A DNA stretch of 64,000 nt from Pseudophaeomoniella oleicola (GCA_003868215.1 QWDQ01000004.1:795952-859951); one strand, 5' to 3'; shown: positions 23,141-34,898, counted from the stretch's first letter. Numbers and translations are program-made. The notes: generated by a model from the letters alone, not told the origin.

Positions 23141-24010
23141 TCAGAGCCATTTGTTGAACCAGTCAGTAGCCTGCTTCCTAGTACCCTCCATTGCATCCAG
23201 AATAGCCTTGTCCTTCGAGTCTCCGCGGAGGCTGAACCCGTGCGCCATTCCCTCGTACACCCTGAATTCAAAGTGCAAATCCTGACCCTGCTCTTTCAGT
23301 CTCGTCAATGCCGCTTCCGCTTCGTCTTTCTGAGCCACACTCATATGGTGATCATGGTCTCCAACCGCAAGGCTGTAGGGGACGTTATGGGCTTTGACGC
23401 CATCGATAACCATTGCTGGACCTTTCATGAAGGATGGATGAGCCGTGAACTGTGCGTTCAGCAACGACTCTGAATCTTCGAGAGTGGCAGTATCTGTGCA
23501 GAGTTTCGTGGAGATCCAACCACCCCAGCAAAACCCGGCCGCCCCTAGTTTTGCCTCAGCAGGCAGCTCAGCCTTCACTTGCCTGGTCCAGTCGAGAATA
23601 GTTGGATACGCTTTAGCGGGCTGGGCTTTGATCCTAAATGGGATGAAAGCAGCCATGCCAAAGAATAGAATCTTGATACGATTGAGATGACCCATAATGT
23701 CGAAGACACCAACAGGTTTTTGGAAGTCCTCTATGGCATTCAGGAACCAAACTTCCAATCCACCACCAGAAATACAGGCGGGAACAAGAACACGCATATC
23801 AGTAGCGTCTGCGTAGGCATCGGCCAGGATTTTATTATTGATCAAGTTCAATCCAAATGCATCGCAAAAGTAGATGATGGTGCTGGGAGACTTGACCGTC
23901 TGCTCCGGTGGCGGCGTCACATAGCATTCCATTCCATGGAGAGTCGTCATCTCGCCTCGAGGTGCGACATGATTATGGGTGTTACCCGACAAACAAGCTG
24001 GGCAAGACAT
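23141..24010 (-). CDS. Dienelactone hydrolase family protein (AIM2-like)
   Basis: This is a single-exon, 289-residue alpha/beta hydrolase. Dienelactone hydrolases open cyclic lactones in aromatic degradation. Fungal AIM2-type members are common, with mostly unknown substrates. The nucleophile elbow GFCWGG holds the catalytic Cys. The acid is probably the Asp in AVGDHDHH, and the His lies in GMAHGFSLRGD. The N-terminal CPACLSGNTHNH block and TPPPEQTVKSPSTIIYFCDAFG are typical. No targeting sequence is evident, so a cytosolic location is likely. There are no neighbouring aromatic-catabolism genes, so the pathway cannot be assigned from context. Confidence 0.9.
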   Translation of the reverse strand: MSCPACLSGNTHNHVAPRGEMTTLHGMECYVTPPPEQTVKSPSTIIYFCDAFGLNLINNKILADAYADATDMRVLVPACISGGGLEVWFLNAIEDFQKPVGVFDIMGHLNRIKILFFGMAAFIPFRIKAQPAKAYPTILDWTRQVKAELPAEAKLGAAGFCWGGWISTKLCTDTATLEDSESLLNAQFTAHPSFMKGPAMVIDGVKAHNVPYSLAVGDHDHHMSVAQKDEAEAALTRLKEQGQDLHFEFRVYEGMAHGFSLRGDSKDKAILDAMEGTRKQATDWFNKWL

Positions 24011-24669
24011 GGCTAAGACAACGTCGTCGGATGCTACCTATGGAGGCATGCGTATTTTATGTTTCGTGGTAGGCTCACAATAGTACTTCCGTAAGTTGAG
24101 GTGACAACTGGAGCGTTTAGATGGGATTTCGGATGGTTTAAGACGACAAGACGCGCCTACAAACAAATAGCCGCAGCTTACTGTGACCCCGACCGTGACG
24201 GCCCCCATTCTATGAGTACGCAGGCCAGCTAAATTAAGTTACTCACTTGGAGAGGTGACTCAACTCATGATGCGAGAGTTGCTCTGCTACAAGCTCAATC
24301 AAAAGTCGTACCCCATATAGCGGGAAAGAATGACTCAGGTCTTACCTTAGTAGTCGCAACTCGCCATGACTGATCCGACAACACAAGCATACCCTTGCCT
24401 AGTCTCACATTGCTTGGGCGGCTGTCATCCTACCTTAATTACTGTAATTAATTCGAGTGAGGATTGTGATAGTAAGTTAGTAACCTTAGAGTAACTACCT
24501 AAGGGTCCGAGGTCAACTAGATCGGAAATCTCTTGGCATTTAGATCTCGCCGCGGAGGTCAATTCGGACTTTTCCTGGCAGGTCTCAATTGCGCGAGAAA
24601 TCTCCAGAGACATCAACTCGAGCACCATCCAATACCTGATCGACACCTTAGACTTAGAGGGTGTCAAGG
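24011..24669. promoter_or_regulatory. Bidirectional promoter region
   Basis: These 659 bp lie between the divergent dienelactone hydrolase and mitochondrial protein genes. No coding frame or specific site was recognised. An AT-rich run lies near 24430-24480. Confidence 0.4.
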
Positions 24670-25773
24670 ATGGCTCAAAGTGCCTCTTCAACCGCGCTGC
24701 GGTCCTGTCGAGTATGCAGACATTACTTCCAGAGACTAAGCATACAGCAACGATCCTTTTCAAGCACACCTCAAGTGCAAAAGACGATACCAGCGTTTCA
24801 TCAGACTTCCTCCACCGAACTCGACACCCTACTTTCAGAGATTCGTGACAAGATTTTCGTCCCAGAGATTGTGTCTCCAACCCAGAGGAAACTCATCTAC
24901 AAGCCGGCTCGTCAACCGATTCTCCTAAATGATCCCGGCGTGTACTTTACGACACCTGAAGGGGAAGACATCCGCCTGCAACCGCTGGGAATACATGACA
25001 GACCTCGAAAACACCAGAGCCTACATAAAATTCTCTCCCTGATGAAGGAATCTGAGGACTGGGAAAATTTGCCGCGCCTTCTCGAAGGATTGAAATTGAG
25101 CAAGCAAGAACCCCAGAAACTGGGATGGTGGAACAAGATGATCAGGAAAGCTGGCGAAGCAGGAAGGATCGACGTCATTATAAGATGTGCAGAAATGGGA
25201 GAGAGGACACATTTGTGGTTCACGAGCAAGGCTGTAATAGGCGAGGTGATCCCTCTGTTACACAATGATGCAGTGGCCGCTGGGTGGAAAGGAGACGGGC
25301 TTGACGCCGTTATCAAGCACGCCGAGAGAGCCGTAAGAATCATTGAAGGCACTGCATCAACCAGGAAGTTGAAGGAAGGAGAGGTGGACTACAGGAAGCG
25401 TCCAGAAGTTGCCGGGTTGCTCCTTGAGCTATATGCCGCGAAAGCACTCAACGACTTTGGCGGCAAGGATCACGACGGCAAGGTAACGGATACCGCCACA
25501 AAGCTGGATGCAATGTGGAATTCCGGCGACTACAGTATCAACAAAGAGCACCCATCATCGACGCTCAGTTTTTTGATACCAGTGTGGAATGGCGTGAGAC
25601 AGGCGTTGAAGCTTGATATCTTCCGAGAAGGGAAAAATGCACAGGTGGGAACGAGGCTCCAACAAAACCTTGGAAAACTGGATGCGGTAATTAATGAGGC
25701 GAGAGATGCTTGCGTTGCCGAGGCGCAAGGGAAGCAAAGAAGAGGGTTATTGATGTACAACAACGTGGCTTGA
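24670..25773 (+). CDS. Fungal mitochondrial protein of unknown function
   Basis: This is a single exon of 367 residues. The first ATG in good context is at 24670 (MAQSASSTALRSCRVCRHYF); the frame extends 9 bp upstream only through a non-ATG codon. The N-terminus has many Arg and Ser, no acids, and an RSFSSTPQ cleavage-like motif, so mitochondrial import is likely. The body is helical and charged (KHQSLHKILSLMKESEDWENLPRLL, then WWNKMIRKAGEAGRIDVII), reminiscent of helical-repeat (PPR/TPR-like) proteins, though no repeat is clear. A role in mitochondrial translation or RNA handling would be a guess. The gene is convergent with the next one, with only 70 bp between the stop codons. Confidence 0.75.
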   Translation: MAQSASSTALRSCRVCRHYFQRLSIQQRSFSSTPQVQKTIPAFHQTSSTELDTLLSEIRDKIFVPEIVSPTQRKLIYKPARQPILLNDPGVYFTTPEGEDIRLQPLGIHDRPRKHQSLHKILSLMKESEDWENLPRLLEGLKLSKQEPQKLGWWNKMIRKAGEAGRIDVIIRCAEMGERTHLWFTSKAVIGEVIPLLHNDAVAAGWKGDGLDAVIKHAERAVRIIEGTASTRKLKEGEVDYRKRPEVAGLLLELYAAKALNDFGGKDHDGKVTDTATKLDAMWNSGDYSINKEHPSSTLSFLIPVWNGVRQALKLDIFREGKNAQVGTRLQQNLGKLDAVINEARDACVAEAQGKQRRGLLMYNNVA

Positions 25774-25843
25774 GACAACATTGTGTATACTATCTAAAGT
25801 CCAACCCGCTCAAGATTCACATTGCATCATGGAGTCGTCGTAA

Positions 25844-27691
25844 TCATGCAAGTGACAGCGTTGCATCATCGTTGATCGTAGCTTTGATACCTTCCACTAC
25901 CGTTGTGCCCCCTACTACCGCAGGACCCGATACCGAGATCTGTAGCCGATCAGTTACAGTGCATCATGGTTACACAAGCAGACGTACCTTTCCCGTAGGA
26001 TTATCCTTTGACATGTCCTCTTCATCGCCGACAAGCTTCACTTCGACACTGCTCACAGGCGTACCGAAGTGATTTGACCCCTTGAATCGTCTGTAATCGA
26101 ATACGTGTGACTGAGTAATCGCACCGGCAACTTCAGGAGCAGTCAGCGCATAAACAATTCTCGCGCCAGTCGCAACCCGAAGGTCGGCAAGTGCTTGCGA
26201 TGAGATCGGGCTTGCATTGCTGCTAACGTCGAGAGAAGCTATGATCAAACGTAAATGCCTCAGGGCTGGCTCTACCGCAGCAGTTCCTCCAGCAGTGAGT
26301 TTTGAGAGTGAAGTGGAAGTTGGCATGCTACCGACGTCCAAAGACTGGGACTGGATACTGTGACTGAGCTTCTCGAAGAACCCACTTCGGGCGCTCATTT
26401 TTTTTTCGTGGTAGTCGGTCAATGATGTAGAGGAGGCCACGATGACAGTAGGGGAAACTCCTGTGGCTGTAGATCTCAAGTCGACACCTTGGCCAGCAAC
26501 TGAGTTTAGTGCAATTGTAGAACCCGAGTACAAAGCCGCGAGCACTACTGTTAGTGGATAGATGGAAGACAAGGAGTCGGAAGGGAGAACGATGTCCTCA
26601 AGGGAGAAGCGCTGTGCTCGAGGCAAGGATGACACCTGGGCAGCTATTGCAGCCACAAGACTCTGTATTTGCTTAGTTATATCCTTAACGTTGACGGGCT
26701 AATCTCACCTGAGACGGGTAGTCAATCACTCTGGGTCCGGACGGGCTACTACTGAATACGCCCAAAGGTGCAACGCTTGAGTCCTGCTCAGAAGCTGGCA
26801 ATTCCGAGCCAACAACGCCCTTCTTTTCATCGAACAGTTCATGCCAAACAGCGACGTCGAGCTTACCACCGACTCCTTCTGGAACTTCGTTCCAATCCAT
26901 GTGCCGGCTACCATACTTGGCCACCCAGATGATTTGAGATAGGTCCGAGCATGACTTGCTTATAGCCCCTAAGTCAACGGTACCGGCCTCGGCGATGAGA
27001 ACATCGGGCTTGATAAGAGACAGATGTTTGATCAGGTCATCCATGTCCAATTTGTAAGGTACTAGAATTGCCCGAAAACCATAGAATGCAGCAGCTACCT
27101 TCAGTTAGCTAAGGATGACCTCCGACGTCAGACAGTTAGGTCGTTACCGAAGACAGATGCCAGCAACTCCGGGGAGTTGGACAGGTAGATGGCAACCGTA
27201 GAACCACCGGCTTGCTTGATGTGCTGGCCAATGATATTGATCTCCTGAGAGATACCGTCGAGTTCATGGCTCAACACCTGCTCTTTTCCCAGAACGGTCA
27301 AGAGCTTCCCAGTCTGGATAGGGGGAGTCCCATCATCGTTGGGCGGACCTTGGATGGCTCGTTTCCAGACATCTCGGAGATCACCATCTCGGCCACTGGT
27401 CCATTTCAGCGCACCCGGATCTTTGACGTTCAGACCCGAACGAAGAGGATAGCCGTATGGTACCTCGAGTGACCTGTAGACCGACGATTCCCCTTTATTC
27501 CTTACCGGTGAAGCTGTAGCTTGCCGAGCCAGAAGGAGAGGATGAGTATCAGGCTCTCGCCATGTGAACCACGGGTAAGCGACGTAAAGTACGATGACAG
27601 CAGCTATTACCGTGGTGAGACTGTTCCAGCCAGCAAACAGTTCCACCACTAAGGCATCAGCTTTTGCAAGATATGCATCACCGAAAGCCAT
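25844..27691 (-). CDS. AMP-binding (ANL)-like membrane protein with degenerate catalytic motifs
   Basis: Four exons, 27691-27148, 27094-26709, 26662-25988 and 25939-25844, give 566 residues. The start at 27691 places a membrane segment (LTTVIAAVIVLYVAYPWF) near residues 28-45; an upstream ATG at 27883 is less likely. Family signs are the AFYGFRAILVPYKLDMDDL block, the later PLTVVLAALYSGSTIAL, and the overall order of an acyl-CoA synthetase-like fold. The phosphate-binding loop, normally TSGTTGxPKG, reads SSSPSGPRVIDYPSQ, and the YGxTE motif reads YALTAPEVAG. The C-terminal catalytic domain is also very short. A non-catalytic or altered role at the ER or peroxisome membrane is inferred. Exon 4 is supported by a GTACGT donor and a CTACAG acceptor. 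Confidence 0.82.
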
Positions 27692-28142
27692 GATTGATGT
27701 GAAATATATCTGAATTACATCTACAGGAAGCAGAGAAGCATATAAGTGAATGAATAGGTTTTGAGAGAGAAGCTTCCATGTCAGCTTCCAGTAATTACTT
27801 AACTTGTAGGGGTCTTCAGAACCGCCGGTTCGCCGAGCCTTTCCCCGAATCTGATGTTGCTCTGGGGTTGCCGTGATCAACAAAAGTGAAGCTCTGCTCT
27901 TTCATTGTTTGTCGTTGCTGCATTCAAACTTCACCACGCAAGAAAAGGCTCTTGCGACCATTTTTCCATGGCATCGTGACAGGGCGTCCAACGGAGATGC
28001 AGATTTACTAACTTGAACAGCAGTCTACCACATATCCAGTTGAGGGCACGGTCGCGTCTCTGTTAGTAACATTGCCAATAGCCAGATCCAATAGCAAGCA
28101 ATACTGACTCTGCCACAGTCTACCGTGCGCATCATCGCCATC
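27692..28142. promoter_or_regulatory. Bidirectional promoter region
   Basis: These 451 bp lie between the divergent ANL-like and POM34 genes. No other gene is supported. No specific binding site was recognised. Confidence 0.45.
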
Positions 28143-29036
28143 ATGGCGAGCAGTGCTCCATCAACTCCCCGAGGTCAGCTGGTGTCTCCTGGCCCTCGTA
28201 CCGATTCTCCTGGCACATGGCGCCATCCACGATTTCATGAGATCCAGAAGAGGAAGAACGCTGCAATTTTCAGCGAGAGACATTTAATGCGAGCCCTTTG
28301 GAACGGCGCCGCTCTCTTTGGAACATTCTTCTTAAATGACTACCTTCATGTAGCGTGAGTAACGTCCAACCCGCTCTGGTTTGAATTGCATCTCATCCGC
28401 AGCAGTGTACTTCGCTTGAACGCCATTACCGGATTAGATCTGCCGTATGCAGTGCTCTTTCTACGCCTTTACTTCATTGTCAACCTTTGTCTGTCCTTCA
28501 GACCATTATTTGTACGACCGGACACTCTTGCGGATATCCCCCTGACACCTTCACAACGAGCGCTTCTCGGTCTAGATCCAGCTGTGCCATCCCCATCGAC
28601 ACCCGGAAACGGCTACATTACACCTCCAAAGTACCGGCTTTCAACCGGTTCTCCTCGCAGCCAGACTCCTCAAAGCGGTCGCAGTGTCTCCACACCCTTT
28701 TCAAGCTCTCCTCTCTCTGGCAGAGGTTACAGCCCGACACCTTTCAGAACCGCCAGCCGAACCGACTCATATTCACCTACAGCTAGCCCTCTTTTCCAAA
28801 AGGCCATCAGTAGGGAAGGGCAGGATAAAGATGTGAATAGGAGAATGACTTTTGGCTCCCCTTCACCAAGCATGGGCAGATCGTCAAGCCTAAAGGAAAG
28901 CAGTAGTTCATTGAAACTTCGAGGGACTCCCAGTCCGACTGGAAGAAGCAAGGGTGCCAATGGCGGCGTGAATTACAAGTGGTTGTATGAGCGAAATGCC
29001 CAATCTCCAAATAGAGGAGACAGTGTTCTTGCTTGA
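28143..29036 (+). CDS. pom34: Nucleoporin POM34 (pore membrane protein)
   Basis: This is a fungal integral membrane nucleoporin that helps anchor the nuclear pore complex. Two exons, 28143-28354 and 28406-29036, have a 51-bp intron and give 280 residues. The ATG at 28143 starts MASSAPSTPRGQL; the frame continues upstream only through a GTG. Two hydrophobic segments are visible, one around FGTFFLNDYLHVAVL and one at YAVLFLRLYFIVNLCLSF, followed by the conserved FRPLF. The long C-terminal tail is rich in Ser, Pro and Thr with repeated SPT/TPS phosphorylation-like sites and ends with NYKWLYERN. This layout is characteristic of POM34 in filamentous fungi. Confidence 0.88.
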
Positions 29037-29251
29037 CTGCAGCGTTTTACTTCTTTGATACCCATACTAACATTGTACATAGTCATCGAGTCTAGACAAA
29101 ATCTGAACTGGCAGCTTCTCACTAAATCGATGCCTGTATTCTCAGATTAGAGCAAATAATGCGTGAGGAAATAGTGGCCTTCTCCATAGTGAGCCCGACA
29201 CGATCTACAAGGCCAGCTCTCATCCAAACTCGTCATCTTAATACACCGTCA

Positions 29252-30787
29252 TTATGCCTTCAACTCTGCTGTTGGGGGAGCCTTCACCGCCCACATGGTC
29301 GCTGGCAAATCACCCAGGATGTCTCCTCCTTCTGGGCCACTTTTCGCTCTGTCGATCCTTTCTTTCGTAGTCTTGATCATTCTCGGCAACCCCGTCTCCT
29401 CGAAGGAGGATCCCTCTCTGACCATCTTCGCGATACCTTTCGCGGCAAGCCAGATCACAGGCATCCCGTGACCATTGAATCCCGCAATGATGTATTGGTC
29501 GGTCTTGCCTGGTACCTCGCCGATGTGAGACAAAGAGTCGTACGAATACCCCATGACTCCGGTCCATATCTTGTCGACTTTGGCATCCGTGTTTTCCCAG
29601 CCGTAGAACGTCCGTTGCATAAAACCCTCGAACCAGTCCTTTGCGGCGTCTATGAGGACACTGTCGTCAACGTTGTTATACCATTGCTCTCTGTGGGGAC
29701 GGAATTTCTTAGATGCGCCACCAACCACGATAGACCCGTCGGAACGGGGGATCAGATACGTCAAGGTGCCTTCCTGGTCGCGGACGACATAGGATTTAGT
29801 CAGCACTTGAGTGGGCTCGCTGGTAGTCGTGATACGGGTACAGATCCCTTTGCAGGGGACGATGGACGGAAAGTATTCTGGTAGGAGAGCCGAGGTGTAC
29901 GCATTGGTGGCGTAGACGACCTTGGAGGCGTGGATGGGGCCTCGTGGAGTATTGACGATGAAGCCACCAGAAGACGAAGGGGTCACATCGTGTACAGGGG
30001 TGTGAGTTTGGAGGTTGACGTCTCCAGTTGAGACGACGATGGACAGGAGCGAAAGCATCAATCTGTACGCCCAAAGATGAGCGGCGGTGGAGGAGGCACA
30101 GGCTTTGGCTCCTTTGACACCGGAAATCTGAGATCGAGGAAGTTAGCAGTAGTACGTGGGGAGAACAGGAAGCTAACCCACAGCTTCAGCTTCTGGTCCA
30201 AAGGTTACTTGAACATCATCAAAGTATTTGAAGTTATAAGCTGACATCTTTTCGAATACGTCTTTGACCATTTGTGCTCCCTCATCAGTGCAGAATACAT
30301 CAACCTGTCTCGTCAGGGTGAAATCACAATCAATATTCTCCTCCTCGATGACTTTCTTCAAGGCTGGCACGTGTGAGATCTCAAACTCTGCATATCTAGC
30401 TGCCTCTTCACTCCCAAACCTGTCCACATACACAGGAATGTGTCCGTAGAGGTCTGGACGAAGATGTCCTCCATTTCGACCAGTTGCCCCTGAACAAGCA
30501 TACCGGGCTTCCAGCAGTGTAATGGACGGTTGAACTTGAGCCGGGTCCCTGTCTTTCACCAGATGGTAGGCCGTAGCAACACCAGCGTAGCCACCACCGA
30601 TGATGACGATGTCACTATGCTCTGGAAGCTGCTCTGTCGAACGATGGTCATTGAGCGCATGGGGATCGGTGTGCCAAAAGGACCTGAGAGGATTCTGTAT
30701 GGGCAGTAATTTGGATACGGCCGACGAAGTAGAAGAGATAGCGGACGAAGCCATTGATGTTATCGTGTCGGCGGCCATGACTTCCAT
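29252..30787 (-). CDS. FAD-dependent oxidoreductase (DAO family)
   Basis: Two exons, 30787-30182 and 30127-29252, have a 54-bp intron and give 493 residues. The N-terminal Rossmann motif is IVIIGGGYAGVATAYHL with ELEAR-type continuation (LLEARYACSGATGRNGGH). The GRNGG block is typical of the DAO/glycine-oxidase-like family, which oxidises amines or amino acids with FAD. Other supporting parts are VVYATNAYTSALLP, the SDGSIVVGGASKKF strand, and the C-terminal GFNGHGMPVIWLAAKGIA, which closes the FAD site. A roughly 50-residue N-terminal extension precedes the fold. The start could instead be MAADTITS, three codons in. The neighbouring gene is another FAD amine oxidase on the same strand, suggesting related substrates; the substrate is unknown. 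Confidence 0.9.
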
Positions 30788-31513
30788 CGTGGGGGAAATC
30801 TTGAAGAATGGAGGGAGATATATGGCGAGAGATCCTTGTGATACCTAACAAGCCCGATCACTTGAAGAGAAAAGCAAATATAAGAACATCACACAAGGCT
30901 GTATAGGCATATACGCGTCTTTCAAGGCGCTTACGAAACACAATTGTCAGTCACTGCACGATATCGACCGGAGTTGATCAAGAGCAGATGATTCGGAATT
31001 GATAGATCGGAATGGATTAATCGGAATTGTGAGGATTGCGGATGTAGTACTGATACTTCTTCAGAAGCATAGCATGCAGACATTGGCGCCAACCAGCAAA
31101 GACGAAGTGCTCGCTCCGAAAGATAGCGGCTTGTCCAAATCTCTTGGGAGGAGGGATGGCTGACAGCTTATGGGTAATTAGTTCAGATGCTTGTTGAGGG
31201 TGTCACGGACATCTGCGAATCATAATGAGTGCCTCGTATTCAAAAGTGGCTGGGGGCGCTTTGTGAAGGGAGGTTGCATTGCGTATGTCATGCAGGCAGC
31301 TGCATTCATAGTTGCTGTACTCTTGAGAGGTACACGGATTCAGAATATACAGACAGTCAATTTACTCGATTTCTAACGTCAGCAATTATTGGGGCTTGAT
31401 GTGTAATGCTTTCTATTGCATGTTTCAGATGGCCTGCGCCATCATATGATGCAAACGACGACGTAGACACTATGCTTGGGGCCAAATAGTAGGAGTGTCC
31501 GTCAAATCTCAAG
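30788..31513. other. Intergenic region
   Basis: These 726 bp lie between two same-strand FAD oxidase genes. They hold the promoter of the upper gene and the 3' flank of the fructosyl-amino-acid oxidase. A run of GGAATT/CGGAATTG variants occurs near 30990-31030. The ORF at 31191-31376 is unsupported. Confidence 0.45.
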
Positions 31514-32901
31514 TTATTCGTGGCCTGGTATGTCCGTCCATCCCTTCACGTCAACTTGGAAATCCATGACTCTATTTGGACCACCGAATCTGCCCAAGGT
31601 CCCCTTGACCCATTCGGTATCTTTCGCTGTCTCTGGCCTCCATCGGAAGCTCTCCACCAGCCTGTCATCTAGAGAGCCTTCGAGACTGTCGACAATGAAT
31701 CCTCCAATACTAGGAATGTGCTTATAACCGTGTCCTGACCCGCCTATCCCTAATATTAATCCTTTATGTGCGGGATGTGGGCCGATGAGGAATGAGCGGT
31801 TTGGTGTATCTGCACACCAGCATATGCGTGCGAAGCTCAGGGGTCGATCTGCCAGTTGAGGCATAGTTTCTCTGAGAAAGTCTCGAACACGCTCTTCTGC
31901 TTCGATGGGAATCTGATGCTTGGAAAATGGTATGCTGGACTTGCCTGTAGGTGAGTTTGGATCGGGGACCCAATTGCAATATCCAGGATGTTCATCACAA
32001 ATCTTCAACTCGTGTTGGTCAGCGTCGGGTTCCATGAAAAATCCTTTCTCGATGTTAAATAAAACGGGGAGATTTCTGTATATTGAAGCCTCCTCGGCCG
32101 ACATTTTTATATGCGCGAGCGTCCAAGCCGTTGGTCGGAGTTGAAATTTCAAGTCGAGGAGCTGAGGTGCATTCGCGCCCGAGCAGAGAATAGTAATTGC
32201 TGCCAGGTGCGATTTGCCATCCTCTGTTCTAGCCCCCAGGACGTCGCCTTTGTTGTCATCAGCTGAATAGACAAGCGATGTGACATTTCCCTTGGGAGAT
32301 CCTGTAACGAATTTCACGCCCAGACGCTCCGCCTCTTGCGCGGCAGAGACAAGGGCTTTTCTTGCATGTACCCATCCTGCACCCGACTTCTTCCACCAAC
32401 CTTTCCAGCCAGGGAAGTCTCCCGTGAGTACACCTTCTGGCATGGTTCGTCGGAATTCCTCTGGAGTAGTCACTGGAATATAGCCGGTCTTGTCCTTAGG
32501 CAGCTCCTCGTTGTTCAACCTGCGGAGAGCCTCAGGATTGCTGGCGGCCAGAACGTATCCAGTGTCATGATAGTATGGCTTGAAAACCAGATCTTCCTGC
32601 CAACCTTTGATAGCCGCTGCAGACAATATGTGAGAGACATAAGACTCATCGTCCCCTTCAGGCGGAGTAGCTACAACCTCTATTAGCTTACTCCATGAAG
32701 AGGCAATCAGGGGGGTAGACCTTGTTCTGCTATCTTATTGATATCGTTCCCTGCTGCTATCGGAGAAGGTATTTCGTACGGATCTAAGACTGTCACATTG
32801 GTATAACCCCTTCTGGCAAGGTGCAATGCTGTCGAAACACCCCAAGTCCCCCCTCCTACTATCAAAACAGGGTCAAATTTTGCAACTGCTCCTCCACCCA
32901 T
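31514..32901 (-). CDS. Fructosyl amino-acid oxidase (amadoriase)
   Basis: This flavoenzyme oxidatively deglycates Amadori products such as fructosyl-lysine or fructosyl-valine, releasing glucosone, amino acid and hydrogen peroxide. Two exons, 32901-32721 and 32670-31514, have a 50-bp intron and give 445 residues, near the family norm. The dinucleotide fold is LIVGGGTWGVSTALHLARRGY. The diagnostic block PYEIPSPIAAGNDINKIAEQ follows directly. FARICWCADTPNRSFLIGPHP carries the region of the covalent-FAD Cys, and GIGGSGHGYKHIPSIGG forms the C-terminal FAD loop. No peroxisomal SKL-type tail is present (it ends GHE). The start at 32901 was preferred over 33081, whose extra 60 residues do not fit the family. 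Confidence 0.93.
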
Positions 32902-33466
32902 TGCGTATCTTCGAGTCTTGAGGAAGAAAAGGGTAATGCATAGGTACACTACATCCAGGAATGGAATATATATGCCAGATTGTGGATACAGATCTGCGGA
33001 CATCTGCGCGGAGCGGTTAAAAGTGCAGAGAGAACGATGGCTTCTAAGGAATATTCCAAGACCTCGGACATACAACAACATATCTCTACAAGATTAAGCC
33101 TGCTAGGTAGACAAGAAGGTCAGAGCGCCAGATTGAGACTCGTAAGGGAAGTACGTCCAACAATATAAAAGGGTCATTCATCATCCATATCAGAGCACTC
33201 GGAAATGCCGGTGTAATACTCGAAACGGCGAGGAAACAGTCACTACATTGCCCGGTGACCGTGTTAACACCCATATTTTGCGATGATACCATGACGTGCT
33301 TCGTGAAATGGTCGCCGTTCCTACTAGCTTCATCATGATCTGAAGTAGCCAATCAACCTTGCACGGCATCAAGAGATGCAAATATGGCGGCACCTTAGAG
33401 CAAGAATGGGGTTGTAATGCTGCAATGCGATGCATGCATGGAATGGAGCCAACGAATATCGATCAT
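32902..33466. other. Intergenic region
   Basis: These 565 bp lie between the amadoriase start and the SPC3 stop. No gene is supported. They presumably contain the amadoriase promoter. Confidence 0.45.
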
Positions 33467-34323
33467 TTAGGTCGGTACTGCCTTCTGTGCTGAACCTTCT
33501 TCCAACTTCTTTCCTTCCCGTCTTTCACCCTCAGGCTTTGCCGCTTCTGCTCTCGATCCTTTCAATGCCGGAAAATCCCAAGAATTGGTCACGCCGTTCT
33601 TATCAAGCTCCCAAGCTCCCAATTTACCACCAAGCATTCCGTTATCCCACACAAGCGCACCGACCCATGGTTGAAGGTTCCAACCAACAGTTAGTGTGGC
33701 ATTGGATCTCCCCGCAAGCACGCCAGTTGGATCAGTGATCTGATACTTCGGTTTCTGATTCTTCAGATCGAGGACACCGACCTTGACCAGGTCCTTAGAT
33801 TGAACTTTCTTGCTAGCCGCGGTCGACCTCTTAGCTTTCTTCGCCTTGGTAAACTTCGAGCTGGCCTTCTCCAAGTATATCTCCTTGATATTGCTCCATG
33901 CCCAAGGTGTGACCTGCGCAGGAATGATGGTATCCCAGATAATTGCCTCATTAGGCTCTGTTCCCATCGGCTGACCCGCTTTATTCGTTGGGGGGTATGA
34001 TGCCATCACATAGACAAACAGCTGTTTCGTATTCCAGTTGAAGAGGGAGGAGAAATCTGCTGATAGATCGAACTTGATCTGGGCGTACTCCTCGCGTTTA
34101 GGTGAGTAGTAATGAGGACGACCTTTCACTCTGCCAGAATACTTAACGCGGAATGACATCGCCGTTTCTTGAAAACTTACACCTGAACATTACGTAGTGA
34201 GACTTCCGCTGAGGGAGTACCTGGGTGGAGGAAGACAGAGAGTGCAGCTAGTCCTGCGACAAAGAAAGCACAGCTTGTGAAGAAACCGATGACATTCTGA
34301 AGACGTGACAATGAAGAATGCAT
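33467..34323 (-). CDS. spc3: Signal peptidase complex subunit 3 (SPC3/SPCS3)
   Basis: This is an essential non-catalytic subunit of the ER signal peptidase. Two exons, 34323-34181 and 34130-33467, have a 50-bp intron and give 268 residues. Exon 1 supplies the single membrane segment (IGFFTSCAFFVAGLAALSVFL), missing from the long downstream frame alone. The splice gives LRNVQVVKGRPHYYS, the conserved family block; other donor and acceptor pairs break it. Typical later features are FDLSADFSSLFNWNTKQLFVYV, then NEAIIWDTII and NATLTVGWNLQPWVGAL. The C-terminus has a charged Glu/Lys tail, longer than in yeast. Confidence 0.93.
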
Positions 34324-34898
34324 TCTGGTAAGAGGATACTGGTACTAATAAACAATTGTATGCGCCCTCAGGTCTTTATGAAGGGTGCCATGTAGCCATA
34401 AGCGACAGATTGAAGTATAGGGAGTAGCCGTTCTGAACCTACCCTTGAGTCTGATCCTAAACGTGTCCGTTTGACGCCATAACTTATTACAGGGTATCTT
34501 TCTGCCCCGGACCCCGATCTGGAGTAGTTGGGCGGTGAGCCAGGATCCCGCTATTCACCCGCATTCACTAACCATTATAGTTAAATCAACAACAAAGAGA
34601 TCTTATCCTTGTCAGCGCTGCTCAAATCATGGATAGATGTGAGTGACCAGTAGGTTAAGGTAAGTAGGTATCAGGGTTTTAAAATTGCTTGATCCTGCTG
34701 AACGCTAGAAAATTGATATGGCATCTTTTAACAAAGCTTGAGTTGCTCAACTTGTACAACCGGCCAATTTCTACGCATTCAAGACTAGGACTCTCCGCTA
34801 TAACGCAGCCTATAGAAATAATATAACAGAAATCACCAGGTAAACGTAGGTCATCGACGTAACGACTGACCACCGGTGAACATGAAGAGACATGGCTT
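34324..34898. other. Intergenic region
   Basis: These 575 bp contain the SPC3 promoter and the HID1 3' flank. The ORF at 34679-34873 is unsupported. Nothing else was recognised. Confidence 0.45.

Noticed and set aside
29159-29884. A plus-strand 241-codon ORF opposite the DAO-type oxidase
   Set aside because: It is a shadow frame of a clearly conserved gene and has no domain of its own.
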